Assembly (NCBI RefSeq): GCF_023072615.1
Contig: NZ_JAKNRW010000011.1
Span: 115,838 to 166,334 of the forward strand
From: Pseudomonas violetae
GTDB lineage: Bacteria > Pseudomonadota > Gammaproteobacteria > Pseudomonadales > Pseudomonadaceae
Reading direction: 5' to 3'
DNA: 50,497 nt
Shown here: positions 8,064-16,702 of the stretch, piece after piece
Layout: each line of letters starts with the position of its first letter
Position numbering within the stretch: position 1 is the stretch's first letter
Made by a program: the position numbers and the translations under genes
Notes under the pieces: model-generated
Seen by the model: the letters and a program-made list of their open reading frames with translations, nothing else
What the model was told of the DNA's origin: nothing
Databases searched by the model: none

Positions 8064-9581
8064 ATGGATGTAAACCTCAAAGGCCGCATGAAGCGGCTGG
8101 CACCTGTCTTCCTGCTTTCGATGGCCAGCACGGTCCATGCCGAATCCGTTCCCCAGTCGGGGCTGGAATACCTGAGCGTCGAAGAACTTGGCAACAGGAT
8201 GCAGCGCGGTCAACTGGATGCCGTGACGCTGGTGCAATACCTGCAGCAGCGCATTGACGCACTGGACAAAAACGGACCGGCGATCAACTCGATCATCGAG
8301 CTCAATCCGGACGCCCAGGTCATCGCACAGTCACTGGATCTGGAACGCCAGCAGGGCAGGGTTCGTAGCCCGCTGCACGGCATCCCGGTCTTGCTCAAAG
8401 ACAACATCGACACCTCCGACCAGATGCAGACCAGCGCCGGCTCACTGGCGATGGTCGGAATCCCGGCCGCGCAGGATGCCTATATCGTGCAGCGTTTAAG
8501 AGCTGCTGGCGCGGTCATCCTGGGCAAAACCAACCTCAGCGAGTGGGCCCACTTTCGCGACATCGAAATCCCCAGTGGTTGGAGTGGCCGAGGCGGACAA
8601 ACGAAAAATCCCCACGTCCTAAGCGAGACGCCGTGCGGCTCAAGTTCGGGCTCCGGTGCCGCAGTCGCGGCAGGCTTCGCAACTCTGACCGTGGGCACCG
8701 AAACCTCGGGCTCGATTGTCTGCCCAGCGTCGCTGAACGGAGTCGTAGGGCTCAAGCCGACAGTCGGGTTATTGAGCCGCAGTGGCATCATCGCCGCAAC
8801 CCACAAACTCGACACTCCCGGGCCAATGGCACGAACCGTCCGTGACGCGGCGTTATTGCTGAACGCCATGACCGGCAATGACAAGACCGACCCGGCCCAA
8901 CCACCTCTTGCCCTTAAGGGCCTGGACTACACGGCCGCCCTGTTACCCGGTTCGCTGGTGGGCAAACGCATCGGCTTCCCGGTGGAATTTGACACCGGCG
9001 GTGAAGCGGCCGATAGCGATCCGCAGTTTTCCAAAGCCCTGGAAGTCATGCAGGCCGCTGGCGCCACCCTGGTGCCAGTCGATCTCAAGGACCCCGAATC
9101 CGCCAGAGTCGGCGAAGGGTTTGCCATGGGCCTCAAACATCACCTCCCTGCCTATCTGGCGACTCGGACCGGTCTCGCCGTCAGCAGCCTGGAAGAGTTG
9201 CTGCAGTTCAACATACGCAAACCCGGCAAAGAGGGTTATGGGCAATCAATACTGAGCGAGGCTCAAGCGGTCGCTTTTGACGAGGCGGCTTACAACGCGT
9301 TGTGGCAATACATCCAAAGTGAAAATGCCGCAGCCATCGACGCGGTGCTGACAACCCATAAACTCGATGGCGTGGTCTCGGACGTTGGCTCAGCGGGTAT
9401 GAACGTCATTCCCCTGGCGGGCTACCCGGCCATCATGGTGCCCTCCGGCATGGACGACAGTGGGCTGCCGACCTCGGTGTTCTTCTACGGACCGCGCTGG
9501 AGCGAGGCCAGTCTGCTGGCGTTGGCTTATGGGTATGAGCAGGCGTCTCAAGAGCGTCGTGAACCTGGTTTCAAACCTTAG
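8064..9581 (+). CDS. Exported amidase (amidase signature family)
   Basis: This 505-residue enzyme carries the amidase signature fold, with the Ser-cisSer-Lys triad visible as Lys112 (VLLKDNID), Ser193 (CGSSSGSG) and Ser217 (GTETSGSI). Such enzymes hydrolyse carboxylic or peptide amides to acid and ammonia. The N-terminus (KRLAPVFLLSMASTVHA, to about residue 26) looks like a signal peptide, so it probably acts in the periplasm. This distinguishes it from GatA, which is cytoplasmic and part of gatCAB. The start at 8064 follows AAGGA at 10-nt spacing; ATG at 8088 is an alternative that shortens the signal peptide. No operon partner is present. The substrate is unknown. Confidence 0.9.
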   Translation: MDVNLKGRMKRLAPVFLLSMASTVHAESVPQSGLEYLSVEELGNRMQRGQLDAVTLVQYLQQRIDALDKNGPAINSIIELNPDAQVIAQSLDLERQQGRVRSPLHGIPVLLKDNIDTSDQMQTSAGSLAMVGIPAAQDAYIVQRLRAAGAVILGKTNLSEWAHFRDIEIPSGWSGRGGQTKNPHVLSETPCGSSSGSGAAVAAGFATLTVGTETSGSIVCPASLNGVVGLKPTVGLLSRSGIIAATHKLDTPGPMARTVRDAALLLNAMTGNDKTDPAQPPLALKGLDYTAALLPGSLVGKRIGFPVEFDTGGEAADSDPQFSKALEVMQAAGATLVPVDLKDPESARVGEGFAMGLKHHLPAYLATRTGLAVSSLEELLQFNIRKPGKEGYGQSILSEAQAVAFDEAAYNALWQYIQSENAAAIDAVLTTHKLDGVVSDVGSAGMNVIPLAGYPAIMVPSGMDDSGLPTSVFFYGPRWSEASLLALAYGYEQASQERREPGFKP

Positions 9582-9607
9582 GCCCTGTTTGAATAATTGC
9601 TGGCAAC

Positions 9608-9637
9608 AGCGCTAACGCTCGTCCGAGCGTTAGCGCT
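9608..9637. terminator. Long perfect palindrome between convergent genes
   Basis: AGCGCTAACGCTCG (9608-9621) and its exact complement (9624-9637) are separated by only two bases. The palindrome lies between the convergent amidase and XRE genes. It could end transcription from both sides, though no T run follows. With a two-base centre, a few central pairs must open to form the RNA loop. Confidence 0.5.
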
Positions 9638-9645
9638 TAAACCGC

Positions 9646-9963
9646 TCACTCAACCATCGCATAATCCGCCCGCCCCACCGGATTTGGCGTCGACCCCCGC
9701 ACGTTCATCCCTCTGCCCGGCGCAAAACCCGGGAAGAACGCCAACCCTTCCGACTCAAGCCGATAAGCCAAGGCTAGCCGCGTGACATCCAACACTGGCT
9801 GCTCATTCTCGAATCGTTGAATGGCCTCCACGGAAACCCCGGACTCCCGGGACAACTCTTCGATGCTCCAATCCAGCATGGCCCGGGCCTGGGCACAGTG
9901 GGCTGGGGTGAATTGGAAGAGGGCGATGCGTTCCAGGGTGATTTTGATCGCTTGAGAGGCCAT
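9646..9963 (-). CDS. XRE-family helix-turn-helix regulator
   Basis: A 105-residue protein with a lambda-repressor-like DNA-binding domain at about residues 24-60 (QARAMLDWSIEELSRESGVSVEAIQRFENE). Unusual flanks surround it: a short N-terminal strand (AIKITLERIALFQFTP) and a C-terminal tail FFPGFAPGRGMNVRGSTPN. No ligand or peptidase domain is present. The start at 9963 is supported by GGAGA 5 nt upstream. A LexA-type box lies about 37 bp before the gene, so SOS control is possible. Target genes are unknown. Confidence 0.8.
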   Translation of the reverse strand: MASQAIKITLERIALFQFTPAHCAQARAMLDWSIEELSRESGVSVEAIQRFENEQPVLDVTRLALAYRLESEGLAFFPGFAPGRGMNVRGSTPNPVGRADYAMVE

Positions 9964-10000
9964 GATGTTCTCCGGGCTCGAGAGTGTTGTTTTTGATCTA

Positions 10001-10016
10001 CTGTGTTTTTGTACAG
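10001..10016. promoter_or_regulatory. LexA-type SOS box
   Basis: CTGT-N8-ACAG (CTGTGTTTTTGTACAG) exactly fits the gammaproteobacterial LexA core. It extends one more base pair on each side (ACTGT and ACAGT). It lies 38 bp upstream of the XRE gene start, a normal operator position, and 176 bp upstream of the divergent gene at 10193. The central eight bases are T-rich rather than the usual alternating AT, which lowers certainty. Confidence 0.55.
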
Positions 10017-10192
10017 TTGTTTTGCGCCCGGATCAAATCCATTTTTCGATTTTTACACTTTCGTCCCCTTCAGCCAGACGGACGGCGCTTGCCCCAGCAA
10101 GTGCCACATCAACGGCGATACGTCCTGAGTGAGTAGGAGGCATCGCGCGGCTTGACTGACTGCAGTTACCATTTTTTATCAGAGAGCCAGGG

Positions 10193-10885
10193 ATGTTGAT
10201 ATTCAATTGCAGCGAAGCGGCCAGCAAATTCTTCAGTCGAGTACACAAAGGCAAAACGTTTTCCCTCATCGATAGCACTCCCCCCTCGCCAACTCCCGAA
10301 GAAGATGAAATCGGTGACTCGGCAGAGCAATGGCTGGTCCATGCGATCACGGTTCAGCGCAAGCACGTGCTCTTGGTTATCCACATCAAGACCCGCTATT
10401 GCATGGTCTTCGCGGATGCAAAAAAGGCCGATGTCGAAGCGTTCATCGAGCGTTTCAGCGAGCGGTGGATCTACGGCCTGATGCGCCATGCCGGGCAGTA
10501 CGACGTCCTGCAATGGGTCAAGGATGAACCCATGATGCAGCGTTTTGAGGAGGGTAATCGCGAGTACCGGTTCTACAAACGCCGCCACCGTGGCGCGCAG
10601 AAGCACATCGACGAAATAGCCTGGTTCTTCCAGGATTGCGCAGCGCAGTGGGGCACCTTACCCCCGGACGAGTATTCGGCTGGTCGCTTTGATGCACAGA
10701 TGAACGACACCCCGAGAAGCGACAAAACCCGCAAGGGCTATTACTTCCCGATCGAGGAAATGATGGCGCACTTGTTACAGCTGTACTGCGGGTGCGACGA
10801 GCAAGCCGTGCAGGCCGCGCGGGATCGCTGCAAAGCGGTGCAGCGGGAAATTTACGAACTGGAGCGCCAGCTTCGACAGGAATGA
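10193..10885 (+). CDS. Uncharacterised protein, possibly DUF6933
   Basis: This 230-residue cytoplasmic protein starts MLIFNCSEAASKFFSR, which I tentatively associate with the DUF6933 family. The N-terminal half (residues 45-110) contains WLVHAITVQRKHVLLVIHIKTRYCMVFADAKK, an alpha/beta pattern. The C-terminus (about 200-230) is a charged helix or coiled coil (AVQAARDRCKAVQREIYELERQLRQE). No catalytic motif is recognised. Its stop codon directly abuts that of the convergent gene at 10886, with no bases between. The gene lies in an accessory patch with an XRE regulator and an HNH nuclease, but no link between them is proven. Confidence 0.7.
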   Translation: MLIFNCSEAASKFFSRVHKGKTFSLIDSTPPSPTPEEDEIGDSAEQWLVHAITVQRKHVLLVIHIKTRYCMVFADAKKADVEAFIERFSERWIYGLMRHAGQYDVLQWVKDEPMMQRFEEGNREYRFYKRRHRGAQKHIDEIAWFFQDCAAQWGTLPPDEYSAGRFDAQMNDTPRSDKTRKGYYFPIEEMMAHLLQLYCGCDEQAVQAARDRCKAVQREIYELERQLRQE

Positions 10886-11869
10886 TTACTTCTCAGCCAA
10901 CCCCGGCGCTTCCCGAATAATGAAGTGATCCAGGTTCTCGATATTCGCACTGAACACCCCGAACGTCTGCTCGGGGTTTTTCTTGCTCGGCACCTGCTTC
11001 AACTCCGGTGTCACGCCGTAGAAAAAACAAAACAGTTCTTTATCGCTATCGATGGCGTGCTTGATCTCTTGCAGAAACGCTTTGCGCTTGCGGTAGTTCT
11101 CGATCAATTTCTTGCTCAGGTATACGTTGACCGAATAGGGCTTTTTCTTCGCCTCATCCGCTTGCTTGAACCAGACCTTCTGTTCGAAATCGATGCGAAA
11201 GCTCTGGGTGTAATCCTTGATCTCCTTGATCTTGCCCCAGTAGATCAACCCCTTGTTGTCCTGCAGATATTCAATCTTCTTGAAAAACGAGCCATAAGGC
11301 GCGGTGTGCTCGCCGATCTTCAGCGGCATGCGCTTGAGCAACTCCTTGTCCCCGAAGTTGGAGACGAAACACTCCACCGGGTGCGCGAAGACCGTGGTCT
11401 TGTCCGGCGCCGATTCGTTGGTTGGGTGTTCGCCATGGTCAGCGGCCGAAGGTGCTTTGGCAGCGTCGCTCGCCATATCCGCCACCACCACTGGGCTCGA
11501 CGGTTTACGCACGTACTGACGCCGAGTCAGCAACAACTCGGACGGGAAATGTTCCTCGCGGGTGTCATCCGTTTCCGCGCCGTCCACGCCTGGCATCGGC
11601 GCCTTCAGACTGACATAAGGACAATCCGCCACATGCCGGGTGCTGGGCGTGTTCTTGAAGTGCGGGGTACGGACGTAGTTCACGTTTTTGCCGTTGAACG
11701 TCGTCAGCACATTCGCCGCATCGAAAGCAGTCCTGCAGGCGTCATTGGGGCATTGGAAGTGTTCCTTGGCGGAATCGAACTCCATGGTCTCGTCGAAATT
11801 CAAATCGCGAACGTCATAGATCGACAGCTTGGCGTCGAGGCTGAGGCAGTAGGCGAGGTCGAATTTCAT
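10886..11869 (-). CDS. Unknown protein with CoiA-like N-terminal zinc-ribbon pattern
   Basis: A 327-residue protein that I do not recognise. The N-terminal 90 residues contain FQCPNDACRTAFDAAN, then VRTPHFKNTPSTRHVADCPY. This Cys-x4-Cys ... His ... His-x3-Cys arrangement resembles the zinc ribbon at the front of CoiA-type competence proteins. A low-complexity acidic linker (residues about 95-145) separates it from a lysine-rich C-terminal domain of about 180 residues (FFKKIEYLQDNKGLIYWGKIKEIKDYTQSFRIDFEQKVWF) with alternating strands. The start at 11869 gives MKFDLAYCLSLDAKLSIYD; AAGGA lies 12 nt upstream, a little far. Nucleic-acid binding is a guess from the zinc ribbon and basic charge. 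Confidence 0.65.
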   Translation of the reverse strand: MKFDLAYCLSLDAKLSIYDVRDLNFDETMEFDSAKEHFQCPNDACRTAFDAANVLTTFNGKNVNYVRTPHFKNTPSTRHVADCPYVSLKAPMPGVDGAETDDTREEHFPSELLLTRRQYVRKPSSPVVVADMASDAAKAPSAADHGEHPTNESAPDKTTVFAHPVECFVSNFGDKELLKRMPLKIGEHTAPYGSFFKKIEYLQDNKGLIYWGKIKEIKDYTQSFRIDFEQKVWFKQADEAKKKPYSVNVYLSKKLIENYRKRKAFLQEIKHAIDSDKELFCFFYGVTPELKQVPSKKNPEQTFGVFSANIENLDHFIIREAPGLAEK

Positions 11870-11974
11870 GGGGTACTGGAGTCCTTGAGTTGTCAGGGCA
11901 TTTATATCGGGAGACAGCACGCGCTGCACTGACTGTTTTCAACGCAGGACAATATCAACGACAAGCCACAGCCC

Positions 11975-12000
11975 CCTGTAGGAGCGAGCTTGCTCGCGAA
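11975..12000. repeat. Single REP element
   Basis: CTGTAGGAGCGAGCTTGCTC and the following CGCGAA match the REP arm at 34021-34046. No inverted partner is seen nearby. It lies between two divergently oriented genes. Confidence 0.75.
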
Positions 12001-12116
12001 ATGCCCTCTGGCCTGGCGTAGATCTTGTGTCGAGAAGCGGCTTCATGCGTCACGACAAAATCGCTTACGATCATCCGGAACGGAATTGAACGCACTTAAC
12101 TAAAGGACGCGACCCC

Positions 12117-12482
12117 ATGCCAATACCCCTTCCTCAAATCAACCAACGCCTGAACAACCGCCGCTTCACCGTAGCCGGCAACACCCACGGACTCTCCGGC
12201 ACTGGCACGTTGTTTCATTACCAGGTTGAGGGCGATGCCATTTCAAGCACCTACCAAGGCGGCCGAATTCGCATGGGCCACCAGGTTGGCCGCGTGACCG
12301 GCGCCGATACCATCGAGTTGCTTTATCACTGCATCACCACAGAGGGCGAAATTCTCGCTGGCTGGTCCCATGGAACGGTGGGCGTTGATGAGGCGGGGAG
12401 GACTACGCTGGCGTTTGTTTGGGGGTGGTTGTCGGGGGCGAGTGGGGGTGGGGAGTCGAGTTATGTTGAGGTATTGGAGTAG
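12117..12482 (+). CDS. Small uncharacterised protein
   Basis: A 121-residue protein with a strand-rich pattern: NRRFTVAGNTHGLSGTGTLFHYQVEGDAISSTYQGGRIRMGHQVGRV then IELLYHCITTEGEILAGWSHGTVG. The repeated G-x-T/V strand turns suggest a small beta-barrel or beta-sandwich. I do not recognise a named family with confidence. The ribosome site AAAGGA is well placed, so it is probably a real gene. The C-terminal 20 codons are unusually rich in GGG/GTT runs (12410-12470). Confidence 0.7.
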   Translation: MPIPLPQINQRLNNRRFTVAGNTHGLSGTGTLFHYQVEGDAISSTYQGGRIRMGHQVGRVTGADTIELLYHCITTEGEILAGWSHGTVGVDEAGRTTLAFVWGWLSGASGGGESSYVEVLE

Positions 12483-12499
12483 CGGGGCGAATCACCCGG

Positions 12500-13213
12500 C
12501 TACTCAGGACTTAGTCCTTCGATTCTGGTGTAAAGAGTCTTAGTGAATTCATCTTTGTCCCTGGAATGGTGGCAACGTCGATGACAGTTTGGGCAGAGAG
12601 CAACCGCGTTAGAGATGCGATCAGTGCCGCCGTCAACGAGATGTTTTACGTGATGGACTTCGAGAAAGGGTTCGCCTTTGGCATTTAGAAACGGAGCAGG
12701 TTGGCCGCATCCTTCACATATACCCAGAGAGCGAGCTTCCACCCATTTCTTGACACTAAGTGCGCGCGAAATCCTCATGACCGTTGCGCTGGTCTGCTTG
12801 GGACTCAGAATACCTAGCGGCGCATCACACACTTGAAGTTGATGGGCATCAACCAACCGAAGCGAAAACGACGGTGCGGTTCGCTTTATGTTCTTGCGAA
12901 GCGCATTTGTGTGTTTCTTCGCGAGGATTTTTTTGATGCGGCTTATAACTCCACTTCCAAGGTTTTTTGCAGAGACATAGCCAGAAATCCGCGGGAGGTC
13001 CAATTCCTCCATCACTGCAGAAATGTTTTGCATGCGGTACTCAACCGATGAGGCGCTGCGTTTGCTGAGCGGGCCCTCACGCAAAAGCTGATTTTCAACC
13101 GACTTCCTAAACGTCTGGCCTCTTAGTTCAAGCTCCAGCATTTTCAGATAAGCATCGACGGAAGCCTCAAGCTCCTCATCACTCCATCCACTTTTTTCCT
13201 TTTGGGTGTCCAT
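12500..13213 (-). CDS. HNH endonuclease (McrA-like)
   Basis: This 237-residue nuclease has a C-terminal HNH zinc module: CEGCG (Cys166, Cys169), EVHHVKHLVDGGTDRISNAVALCPNCH with catalytic His187/188, Asn202 and the zinc pair Cys207/Cys210. The N-terminal 150 residues (SDEELEASVDAYLKMLE, then RSASSVEYRMQNISAVMEELDLP) resemble the specificity region of McrA-type enzymes that cut modified DNA. A role in defence is likely but inferred. No methylase or partner protein is adjacent. The ribosome site is weak, and an 8-bp hairpin lies just upstream (13221-13241). Its AT-richer composition than neighbours and the adjacent IS remnant suggest recent transfer. Confidence 0.85.
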   Translation of the reverse strand: MDTQKEKSGWSDEELEASVDAYLKMLELELRGQTFRKSVENQLLREGPLSKRSASSVEYRMQNISAVMEELDLPRISGYVSAKNLGSGVISRIKKILAKKHTNALRKNIKRTAPSFSLRLVDAHQLQVCDAPLGILSPKQTSATVMRISRALSVKKWVEARSLGICEGCGQPAPFLNAKGEPFLEVHHVKHLVDGGTDRISNAVALCPNCHRRCHHSRDKDEFTKTLYTRIEGLSPE

Positions 13214-13220
13214 AACATCG

Positions 13221-13241
13221 CCGAGGGTGGAAAACCCTCGG
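13221..13241 (-). promoter_or_regulatory. Hairpin in the leader of the HNH gene
   Basis: CCGAGGGT (13221-13228) pairs with ACCCTCGG (13234-13241) over a 5-base loop. The hairpin lies only 8 bases before the HNH start codon, where it could hide the ribosome site. There is no T run, so it is not an ordinary terminator. Confidence 0.4.
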
Positions 13242-13454
13242 ACGATACTGAGTGGCCATCATGGCTGTCTAGGAATATTCCTACATGAAATGGTGACTAT
13301 TCCTACGCTAGGTCCACGCGAATTTTCCAATATAGATAACAGAACCCTTCGACGGTTGAACTATCTCTAAAATTCTCCACCACCAAGGCTTGACTACCGG
13401 CCACATTCCGTTTCTGCATAAGAAACCGCAAAAATAAAAAAGCCCCGATCAAGT

Positions 13455-14866
13455 CGTAATGCTGTTCACTTAAGCGGAGCAGCTTTACGGTCCACTGGAA
13501 ACCGGGTCATTGAGATCTTCACCGTCCTTGGCCTCGAAGGCCTGGGGCGGTGATCCGGAAACAATCCCCCGATACCTGCCCTCAGTTCTGCCAAGCGTCT
13601 TCCTGTCGCTGAAACCGGGTTGGCCGCTGCCATTACAATCAGTTGCACGGCAATGTACTGACAAGCTGGTTTGAAACGGATGTCCGAAGGCGCTCGGCCA
13701 AACGCCACCGCCGCCTGACTGGCCTCTCGACGAATCACGTTGTAAGCCAGTAAAAGCCCCATACTTCCTGATAGATCAGCTCGACTTTTTTGCTGCGCAG
13801 GGTCATTGCGTTCTGCTGCATCGAACTCTTGATATCCCTGAAACCCAACTCGATCTCCCAGCGCTCCTGATAAAGCTTGGCAACGGCCTGGGTGTTGTAG
13901 GTCTTGGCCGGCAAGGACGTCATAACGGTCTTCACTTTGCCTTGAATTTCATAGCTGACTTCGCGTACCTCCCAGTGCGATGGAAGAGCCGGATTTCTCT
14001 TTCTGGCCTGCGGCGAGACTTTCATGCGTACCCAACGGTTGTGCTGGCTGTAACGGGTCACTTCCTCACAGACCAGTCCTTTTTTTGCTGGGATCAACCA
14101 ATGACGGTGGGTGCCCCCATTGCTCAGGCTCAACAGCAGTTCGGCGCCCCAGAACCCTTTGTCGAACAGCGTCACCGAGTGGTCGGGGATCTGTTGCAGG
14201 AACTCATCAGCCAAGCGCATTTCACTGCGTCGGTAAGGGCTCAATTGAGCATCTAGGATCACGTGCGAACGTACATTCATCAGCGCCACCAGGCGCAGCA
14301 TAGGAAACGGCGTCTGGCGGTCGGTCGAAGTATTTCCCGATCCGAAGTTATCTCGAAGCTCAGGCGTATCCGGAGTGCGCAAAAGTGCACCGTCCACCGC
14401 AAATACCTGCAGGTCGTGCCAGGCATCATCGTCGTAGCGCTCCGCGCTCCATTGGGTACCGGCTTTGCGGAACAACCACTCAACAGGATCGGCACCGAGT
14501 CGCTTTCGTGCCTCGGTCACACCGCTGCGGGCCAACAAGTGGTCAGAGGCCAGGCCTTGGGCGCAGATATTCAAACGTCTGGCCACCTCGTCACGAAACA
14601 ACACCATGCCAAGCACCAGTCAAAGCACTTGGTCAGCGGGCAGGCGACGTCGGAGAATGGTCGTCTGACTCGACAGATCCAGCGCAGACGCTACCCATTC
14701 AATGGGAATGTTTTGGGTGAAAGTGCTCAGGTCACAGAAGTTGAAAAGGTTGCCGAGGTCGAGCAGGTCCTGTTGAACAGACATAAAAAATCCGATGCCA
14801 GAGGTCTGGTATCGGATTCTTAGAAAGCCCGGCCTTAGCTCAAATGCTTAAGTGAACAGCATTACG
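13455..14866 (-). mobile_element. Defective IS4-family insertion sequence
   Basis: A 1412-bp element bounded by perfect 21-bp inverted repeats, 13455-13475 and 14846-14866 (core TAATGCTGTTCACTTAAG). It holds one transposase gene of the IS4 family, which is broken. No target-site duplication is obvious. The flanks (AAAAAGCCC at 13437-13445 and GGGCTTTTT at 14875-14883) are complementary. The element therefore appears to sit inside the loop of an older terminator hairpin downstream of nrdB. Confidence 0.9.
13466..14784 (-). pseudogene. IS4-family transposase, broken by a stop and a frameshift
   Basis: The reading frame starts at 14784 (MSVQQDLLDLGNLFNFC). It meets a TGA at codon 55 (14620-14622, where the sense is VL*LVLGM, probably once Trp), then runs open to about 13758. 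There one base is missing: the frame changes from QEVWG to LLLAYNVIRREASQ, which continues to the stop at 13466. The IS4 hallmark Y-x2-R-x3-E-x6-K is intact (YQERWEIELGFRDIK), and the DDE aspartates are visible in VDGALLRTPD and LFDKGFWG. With two lesions, no complete transposase can be made. Confidence 0.9.
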
Positions 14867-14935
14867 CACTAAGCGGGCTTTTTCGTTCGATTTAACGATT
14901 AACTACCCATCGTCAAATCGGGACTAGCCAAGAAA

Positions 14936-16186
14936 TCAATCCCAGCTCAACGCCCCACCAGTCTGATACTCAATAACCCGCGTCTCAAAGAAATTCTTCT
15001 CTTTCTTCAAGTCCATGATCTCGCTCATCCAAGGAAACGGATTCGTCGTCCCTGGATACTCTTCCTTCAACCCAATCTGCGAAAGACGACGGTTAGCGAT
15101 GAACTTCAGGTAGTCCTCCATCATCGCCGCGTTCATGCCGAGCACGCCGCGAGGCATGGTGTCACGCGCGTATTCGATTTCCAGCTGAGTGCCCTGCAGA
15201 ATCATCTGCGAAGCTTCTTCCTTCATCTCGGCATCCCACAGGTGCGGGTTTTCGATTTTGATCTGGTTGATCACGTCGATGCCGAAGTTCAGGTGCATAG
15301 ATTCGTCGCGCAGGATGTACTGGAACTGCTCGGCGACGCCGGTCATCTTGTTGCGACGGCCCATGGAGAGGATCTGGGTGAAGCCGCAGTAGAAGAAGAT
15401 GCCTTCCAGGACGCAGTAGTAGGCGATCAGGTTGCGCAGCAGCTCTTTGTCGGTTTCGACGGTACCGGTTTCGAACTTCGGATCGGAGATCGAACGGGTG
15501 TACTTGAGGCCCCAGGTGGCTTTTTTCGCGACCGATGGGATCTCGTGGTACATGTTGAAGATCTCGCCTTCATCCATGGCCAGCGATTCGATGCAGTACT
15601 GGTAGGCGTGGGTGTGGATCGCCTCTTCGAAAGCCTGGCGCAGGATGTACTGGCGGCATTCCGGGTTGGTGATCAGGCGGTACACGGCCAGGACCAGGTT
15701 GTTGGCAACCAGGGAGTCGGCGGTGGAGAAGAAGCCGAGGTTGCGCATCACGATGCGGCGCTCGTCGTCGGTCAGGCCTTCCGGGTCTTTCCAGAGGGCG
15801 ATGTCGGCGGTCATGTTGACTTCTTGCGGCATCCAGTGGTTTGCGCAACCGTCCAGGTACTTCTGCCAGGCCCAGTCGTACTTGAAAGGTACGAGTTGGT
15901 TGAGGTCGGCGCGGCAGTTGATCATGCGCTTTTCGTCGACCGCGACGCGGGCGGAGGCGCCTTCGAGTTCGGCGAGGCCTTCGGCGATGTCGAGGTTGTC
16001 CAGGGCGGCCTTGGCGCGAGCGATGGCAGCGGAGTCGGACGCGGTTACAGCGCGAGCTTCTTGAGCGGCAACACCACCGGCGTTGTCGAGGCGGTCCATG
16101 TTGGCTTCAGTCGCGTGGCCGGCGTTGGCGCCTTTAACCACGGTCTCGCCGCTGTCTTCTTTGTCGAATTCGTCCCAGCTCAGCAT
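14936..16186 (-). CDS. nrdB: Ribonucleotide reductase class Ia beta subunit
   Basis: This 416-residue radical-generating subunit supplies the tyrosyl radical used by NrdA to make deoxyribonucleotides. The diiron and radical residues are present: Asp in [12 protein letters not shown], Glu/His/Tyr in [12 protein letters not shown], Glu in [10 protein letters not shown] and Glu/His in [12 protein letters not shown]. The C-terminal tail GGALSWD is the NrdA-docking peptide. The extended N-terminus (about 80 residues) and length match Pseudomonas NrdB. The start at 16186 has AGGAGA at 10-nt spacing. nrdA, which usually lies directly or almost directly upstream, is not within this window on that side. 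Instead two small secreted-protein genes and acs follow. Confidence 0.96.
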   Translation of the reverse strand: MLSWDEFDKEDSGETVVKGANAGHATEANMDRLDNAGGVAAQEARAVTASDSAAIARAKAALDNLDIAEGLAELEGASARVAVDEKRMINCRADLNQLVPFKYDWAWQKYLDGCANHWMPQEVNMTADIALWKDPEGLTDDERRIVMRNLGFFSTADSLVANNLVLAVYRLITNPECRQYILRQAFEEAIHTHAYQYCIESLAMDEGEIFNMYHEIPSVAKKATWGLKYTRSISDPKFETGTVETDKELLRNLIAYYCVLEGIFFYCGFTQILSMGRRNKMTGVAEQFQYILRDESMHLNFGIDVINQIKIENPHLWDAEMKEEASQMILQGTQLEIEYARDTMPRGVLGMNAAMMEDYLKFIANRRLSQIGLKEEYPGTTNPFPWMSEIMDLKKEKNFFETRVIEYQTGGALSWD

Positions 16187-16614
16187 GACGTGTCGTCTCC
16201 TGCGTGAGGGCCAGTGCCCGTGTGAAAACTGAAAGGTTGGTTTTTCACACGACCGTTCTGGCCGCGTTGGATAGCGTTTTTTGCAGCGGTACACGCAGGC
16301 AAATAAACATAATTTCGTACGGGGTTCCGAGAGCCTCTGACGGGCGCGGAAATCGATGACGACTTCAGCGTGGGCTTCAGACTGGCTGTCATCCCTGTAA
16401 GGGGATATTGCAGGCCCGTTAAGCCGGCATTATAGGGAAATTTTTGCGGCCGTGGTGGGGCGAATCCGCGCATGGAGCGGTGGAGAAGAGGGGATTTTCG
16501 ATCGGAGCGAGGGTTTACAGGGCTTTGGCTGGATATCGCGGGTGAAGATTTTTTTTGATTAATTTTTCCGGGCCGTTTGATTTGTACAAAAAACAGGCAA
16601 AAAAGCGGTTTTTT

Positions 16615-16626
16615 ACTACATGTAGT
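16615..16626. promoter_or_regulatory. Possible NrdR box
   Basis: ACTACATGTAGT is a perfect palindrome, preceded by TT and followed by GTT. It is close to the NrdR operator pattern (ACAC-A/T-ATAT-A/T-GTGT type). NrdR boxes normally come in pairs about 31 bp apart centre to centre. The only second palindrome, TTTGTACAAA, is 35 bp away and less similar. The site is about 430 bp from nrdB, farther than usual. Confidence 0.4.
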
Positions 16627-16663
16627 GTTTTGAACGGGTTTTCGATGGCCCCAGACACAACTA

Positions 16664-16683
16664 AGCCCGACCGAAGTCGGGCT
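16664..16683 (-). terminator. Hairpin after the repeat-protein gene
   Basis: AGCCCGA (16664-16670) pairs with TCGGGCT (16677-16683) over a 6-base loop, 20 bases after the stop of the gene at 16703-16978. The minus-strand tail TTAGTTGTG is only moderately T-rich. Confidence 0.6.
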
Positions 16684-16702
16684 GTAAAGTCACGCAGGTG
16701 GA

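Larger units (their letters stand above)
16187..16702. other. Long leader region upstream of nrdB
   Basis: No convincing gene is present in these 516 bases. On the minus strand there is a TATAAT at 16429-16434, about 243 bases before the nrdB start, with a poor -35. Farther up are an NrdR-like palindrome (16615-16626) and a TTTGTACAAA palindrome (16581-16590). A hairpin at 16664-16683 ends the preceding small gene. The 16540-16620 stretch is rich in A and T runs. Confidence 0.6.

Noticed and set aside
6891..8237. Minus-strand frame of 448 codons opposite the MBL-fold gene
   Set aside because: Its composition (Arg, His and Gln rich, no domain) is that of a frame shadow; the plus strand encodes the hydrolase.
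10033..10350. Minus-strand 105-codon frame between XRE and the gene at 10193
   Set aside because: It overlaps the start of the well-supported plus gene and has no family features.
16180..16473. Minus-strand frame of 97 codons upstream of nrdB
   Set aside because: It overlaps the nrdB start out of frame, lacks a ribosome site and reads as random basic sequence.
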